Shown here: positions 61,044 to 64,000 of the stretch, piece by piece
How positions within the stretch are numbered: the first letter of the stretch is position 1
Layout of the letters: each line of letters begins with the position of its first letter
From: DASPKT01 sp035626475
Lineage (GTDB): Bacteria; Pseudomonadota; Alphaproteobacteria; Azospirillales; Azospirillaceae
Reading direction: 5' to 3'
DNA length: 64,000 nt
NCBI GenBank assembly: GCA_035626475.1
Contig: DASPNP010000021.1
Coordinates: 1-64,000 of the forward strand
The notes under the pieces: model-generated
Databases searched by the model: none
Seen by the model: the letters and a program-made list of their open reading frames with translations, nothing else
What the model was told of the DNA's origin: nothing
Translations under genes and position numbers: made by a program

Positions 61044-62402
61044 TCACTTCTGCTTCGCCGCCATCCACTTCTCGAGCCAGCGGATGTCGTAGTCGCCGTT
61101 GATGAAGTCGGTCTCGGCGATGATCTGCTTGTGCAGCGGCAGGGTGGTGTCGATGCCGCCGATCACGAACTCCTCGATCGAGCGGCGCAGGCGCATCAGG
61201 CACTCGTTGCGCGTGGTGCCGTGGACGATCAGCTTGGCGATCATGCTGTCGTAATGCGGCGGCACCTTGTAGCCGTCGTACAGCGCGCTGTCGACGCGCA
61301 CTCCCAGACCGCCCGGCGCGTGGAACCCGTCGATCCGCCCCGGCGAGGGGGCGAAGGTCTCGGGGTGCTCGGCGTTCACGCGGCACTCGATGGAGTGGCC
61401 CTGGAACTTGATGTCGGCCTGGGTGTAGCCCAGCGGCGCGCCGGTGGCGACGCGGATCTGCTCGCGCACCAGGTCGATGCCGGTGATCATCTCCGAGATC
61501 GTGTGCTCGATCTGCAGGCGGGTGTTCATCTCGATGAAGTAGAACTGCCCGTTCTCGTACAGGAACTCCATCGTGCCGACGCCGCGGTAGCCCAGCAGCT
61601 TGGCCGTGCGGGCGGCCAGCGCGCCGATCTTCTCGCGCTCCTCGGCGTTCAGCGCCGGCGACGGCGCCTCCTCGACCACCTTCTGGTGGCGGCGCTGGAT
61701 CGAGCAGTCGCGCTCGCCGAAATGCACCACGTTGCCGTGATGGTCGCCCAGCAGCTGGATCTCGATGTGGCGCGGCGCGGCCAGGTAGCGCTCCATGTAG
61801 ACCTGGTCGTTGCCGAAGGCCGCCCGGGCCTCGCCGCGGGCCAGCTGGTAGGCCTCCTTCAGTTCCGCCGCGCTCCAGGCCACCTTCATGCCTTTGCCGC
61901 CGCCGCCGGCCGCCGCCTTGATCAGGACGGGGAAGCCGGTCTGCTCGGCCACCGACATCGCCTCCTCGAAGCTCTCGACGGGGCCGTCGGAGCCGGGGAC
62001 GACAGGCAGGCCCAGGTCCAGCACCGTCTTCTTGGCGGTGACCTTGTCGCCCATGATGCGGATGTGCTCCGGCGTCGGCCCGATCCAGGCGAAGCCGTGC
62101 TCCTCCACCATCTGGGCGAACTGGGCGTTCTCCGACATGAAGCCGATGCCGGGATGGATGGCGTCGGCGCCGGTGATGCTGGCGGCCGACAGGATCGCCG
62201 GGATGTTGAGATAGCTCTCCTTCGCCGAGGGCGGGCCGATGCACACGCTCTCGTCCGCCAGGCGCACATGCATGGCGTCGGCGTCGGCGGTGGAGTGCAC
62301 CGCGACCGTGTGGATGCCCATCTCGCGGCAGGCGCGATGGATGCGAAGCGCGATCTCGCCGCGGTTCGCGATGAGGACCTTCTCGAAGAGGCCTCCCGCC
62401 AT
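61044..62402 (-). CDS. accC: Acetyl-CoA carboxylase biotin carboxylase subunit
   Basis: A 452-residue biotin carboxylase: FEKVLIANRGEIALRIHRAC, HPGIGFMSENAQFAQ, the ATP-grasp glycine loop IKAAAGGGGKGMKV, HIEIQLLGDHHGNVVHFGERDCSIQRRHQK and FYFIEMNTRLQIEH. It carboxylates biotin on AccB with ATP and bicarbonate, the first step of fatty-acid synthesis. ATG 62402 (MAGGLFEK) is preferred: GAGGAACGGG lies before it; a GTG 15 bases upstream overlaps the accB end. Confidence 0.98.
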   Translation of the reverse strand: MAGGLFEKVLIANRGEIALRIHRACREMGIHTVAVHSTADADAMHVRLADESVCIGPPSAKESYLNIPAILSAASITGADAIHPGIGFMSENAQFAQMVEEHGFAWIGPTPEHIRIMGDKVTAKKTVLDLGLPVVPGSDGPVESFEEAMSVAEQTGFPVLIKAAAGGGGKGMKVAWSAAELKEAYQLARGEARAAFGNDQVYMERYLAAPRHIEIQLLGDHHGNVVHFGERDCSIQRRHQKVVEEAPSPALNAEEREKIGALAARTAKLLGYRGVGTMEFLYENGQFYFIEMNTRLQIEHTISEMITGIDLVREQIRVATGAPLGYTQADIKFQGHSIECRVNAEHPETFAPSPGRIDGFHAPGGLGVRVDSALYDGYKVPPHYDSMIAKLIVHGTTRNECLMRLRRSIEEFVIGGIDTTLPLHKQIIAETDFINGDYDIRWLEKWMAAKQK

Positions 62403-62413
62403 GGACCCGTTCC

Positions 62414-62869
62414 TCACTCGATGATCAGCAGCACTTCGCCGAACTCGACCGGCTGGGCGTCGCTGACCAGAATCTGGGTGATCGTGCCGCCCTTCGGCGC
62501 CTTGATCGGGTTCATGACCTTCATGGCCTCGATGATGAGGACGGTCTGGCCGGCCTTCACGGCGTCGCCGACCTTCACGAAGGGCTGGGCGCCGGGCTCG
62601 GGCGCCATGTAGGCGGTGCCGACCATGGGCGACTTCAGCGCGCCGGGGTGCTGGGCCGGCGCGGCCGCGACCGGCGCGGGAGCGGCGGCGGCCGGGGCCG
62701 GGGCGGCCATGGCCGGGGGCGCCGCGAACACGGCCTGGGCCTGCATGCCGCCGCGGGTCAGGCGGATGCGCCGCTCGCCCTCGGCGTACTCGATTTCCGT
62801 GAGGCCCGTCTCCTCCAGGAGGCCGGCCATCTTGCGGATGAACTCGCTGTCGATGTCGAAGGTCGCCAT
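62414..62869 (-). CDS. accB: Acetyl-CoA carboxylase biotin carboxyl carrier protein
   Basis: A 151-residue BCCP: helical N-terminus (FDIDSEFIRKMAGLLEETGLTEIEY), an Ala/Pro hinge, and the biotinyl domain with the biotin Lys in EAMKVMN and the thumb-bearing strand region SPMVGTAYMAPEPGAQPF. accC begins 11 bases after its stop. Start at 62869 chosen from homologues; the longer frame upstream is unlike protein. Confidence 0.97.
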   Translation of the reverse strand: MATFDIDSEFIRKMAGLLEETGLTEIEYAEGERRIRLTRGGMQAQAVFAAPPAMAAPAPAAAAPAPVAAAPAQHPGALKSPMVGTAYMAPEPGAQPFVKVGDAVKAGQTVLIIEAMKVMNPIKAPKGGTITQILVSDAQPVEFGEVLLIIE

Positions 62870-62904
62870 TCTCTCTACCCTGTCCTCAGGCCGAGCGTCT
62901 CCGC

Positions 62905-63366
62905 TCAGGCCCTGTCGTTCGGCGCTTCGAGCAGACGGGCGATCGCCTGCAGCGCCAATGTGTAGCCATGCGAACCCAAGCCGCATATGACGCCCCGAGC
63001 GACCGTCGACACATAGGAGTGGTGCCGAAACGGCTCGCGGCGGAAGATGTTGCTGAGGTGCACTTCGAATACCGGCAGGCTGACCGCCTGCAGCGCGTCC
63101 AGGATCGCAACCGAGGTGTGGCTGTAGGCCCCCGCGTTGATCAGGATGGCGTCGTGTTCGCCCCGCGCCTCCTGGATCCAGGTGACCAGCTCGCCCTCGT
63201 GGTTGCTCTGCCGGAAGTCGATGGCCAAGCCCAGTCCCGCCGCGGTCTCCTGGCAGGCGGCCTCGACGTCGTCGAGGGTCTCCGTGCCGTAGATCTGCGG
63301 TTCCCGCGTGCCGAGCATGTTGAGGTTCGGCCCGTTCAGGATCAGGACGGACGGCTCGATGGCCAA
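62905..63366 (-). CDS. aroQ: Type II 3-dehydroquinate dehydratase
   Basis: A 153-residue AroQ: VLILNGPNLNMLGTREPQIYG, catalytic Tyr in that loop, RQSNHEGELV, INAGAYSHTSVAI and EVHLSNIFRREPFRHHSYVS with GVICGLGSHGY. It converts 3-dehydroquinate to 3-dehydroshikimate. It lies 35 bases before accB on the same strand, the usual aroQ-accB-accC order. Confidence 0.98.
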   Translation of the reverse strand: MAIEPSVLILNGPNLNMLGTREPQIYGTETLDDVEAACQETAAGLGLAIDFRQSNHEGELVTWIQEARGEHDAILINAGAYSHTSVAILDALQAVSLPVFEVHLSNIFRREPFRHHSYVSTVARGVICGLGSHGYTLALQAIARLLEAPNDRA

Positions 63367-63500
63367 GGCTTCGCCTTTCGGAAGGTCGCCGGAAGCCGTG
63401 CGTTATAGCACGGACGGCGGGAGGGGCAATGGCGAAGGGGCCGTAGCACCCCCGCGCCCACCGCGCCCCGTTCCGTCCGTCCGGTCGGGCGTGCGCCGCC

Positions 63501-64000
63501 TCAGCTGCGCTTGGCCTCGCGGGCGGCCTTGAAGCTGGCCAGGAAGGCGTCCTTGTCGATGGCGCCGGGGATCATCGTGTCGTGGATGATGAAGGCCGGC
63601 GTGCCGCGGATGCCGAGGTCCTGCGCCAGCTTCAGATTGGCGTCGATCTCGGCCTGGACGGAGGCGTCCTCCATGTCCTTGCGCAGCCGCTTCATGTCGG
63701 CGCCGGCATCCTCGGCCAGCTCGAAGATGGTGGAATCGTCCAGCTTGCCCTTGTGATTCATCAGGGCGGTGTGGACCGGTTCGTACTTGCCCTGTTTGGC
63801 GGCGGCCAGCGCGACCTTGGAGGCGACCGTCGAGCTCGGGCCCAGGATCGGCAGCTCCTTGTAGACGACCTTCACCTTGCCGTCGCTCTCCAGCGCCGCC
63901 TCCAGCTCGGGCTGGCTGCGCTTGCAGTAGCCGCAATTGTAGTCGAAGAACTCGACGATGGTGACGTCGCCCTTGGGGTTGCCGCCCACCGGCGTGGTCT
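63501..64000 (-). CDS. DsbA-family thiol oxidoreductase (partial)
   Basis: The C-terminal 166 residues of a thioredoxin-fold protein running past the right edge of the window. They show TTPVGGNPKGDVTIVEFFDY, the active site CGYC, the cis-Pro region GIRGTPAFIIHD and an alpha-helical insert. This is the Com1/BdbD-like DsbA group, usually secreted to form or use disulfides in the periplasm; the N-terminal part with the signal peptide is outside the window. In alphaproteobacteria such a gene commonly precedes aroQ. Confidence 0.88.
   Translation of the reverse strand, partial: TTPVGGNPKGDVTIVEFFDYNCGYCKRSQPELEAALESDGKVKVVYKELPILGPSSTVASKVALAAAKQGKYEPVHTALMNHKGKLDDSTIFELAEDAGADMKRLRKDMEDASVQAEIDANLKLAQDLGIRGTPAFIIHDTMIPGAIDKDAFLASFKAAREAKRS

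Overview
The window reads as a chromosomal segment of a motile, GC-rich alphaproteobacterium, most likely Rhodospirillales/Azospirillales. Pointers are the CckA and GcrA cell-cycle regulators, an NDUFA12-type complex I subunit, a MotE-type flagellar protein, a CheZ with a FliM-like tail, a 1253-residue class II (B12) ribonucleotide reductase, and the cluster NDUFA12 - mlaD - DUF2155 - aat - accC - accB - aroQ. No rRNA, tRNA, CRISPR array, insertion sequence with a transposase, or prophage was seen.

Layout. 1-7174 (+): a flagellar motor/chemotaxis operon (tail of an unknown protein, MotE-like, CheZ, two MotB-like proteins, a giant AMIN/TPR periplasmic protein). 7179-9523 (-): a tightly overlapping export operon fhlB - small helical protein - fliO - fliP - PAS protein. 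9776-15660 (+): flgB - flgC - fliE - fliQ - fliR - flhB - cckA. The two export/basal-body operons diverge from about 9.5-9.8 kb, and each has a recognisable sigma-54 promoter there. 16-21.5 kb: recA, a secreted dienelactone-hydrolase-like protein and alaS. 21.8-30.5 kb: a MoxR ATPase and its usual VWA partner, separated by a CPBP protease, catalase, ergothioneine genes egtB-egtD and an adenylate cyclase. 30.9-36.6 kb: one isocitrate dehydrogenase type, gcrA, ohr, exoD, a second isocitrate dehydrogenase type and a LOG-family protein. 36.7-39.7 kb: cytochrome c', cytochrome b561, a LysM protein and an unknown. 40-50.5 kb: an accessory-looking outer-membrane/periplasmic set (TonB receptor, 2OG-Fe oxygenase, FG-GAP protein, S46 peptidase, exported methyltransferase, alpha/beta hydrolase, receiver protein, YjdM/PhnA). 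50.5-52.8 kb: a single AT-rich gene for an AAA_13/RloC-like ATPase, the clearest foreign insert. 53-58 kb: nrdJ with tandem NrdR boxes and a flippase-like protein. 58.5-64 kb: the conserved alphaproteobacterial NDUFA12-to-aroQ block and a partial DsbA-family thioredoxin.

How it works together. The first 15 kb builds the flagellar motor and export gate and ends with CckA, the kinase that in related bacteria feeds CtrA, so motility and cell cycle are physically linked. GcrA at 32.6 kb is preceded by a perfect palindrome carrying two GANTC methylation sites plus a third close by, as expected for CcrM/GcrA control. Catalase, ergothioneine synthesis and Ohr give a peroxide-defence theme.

Non-coding structure. 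Four families of palindromic intergenic elements are present, here called A to D, all from 17 kb onwards and none in the flagellar part. One B copy is nested inside an A copy, and the arms of the two D copies differ by compensated substitutions. These are the best evidence for small mobile hairpin elements in the window. The best candidate for an undescribed system is the isolated AAA_13 ATPase island; next are the paired MotB-like proteins with the AMIN/TPR scaffold.
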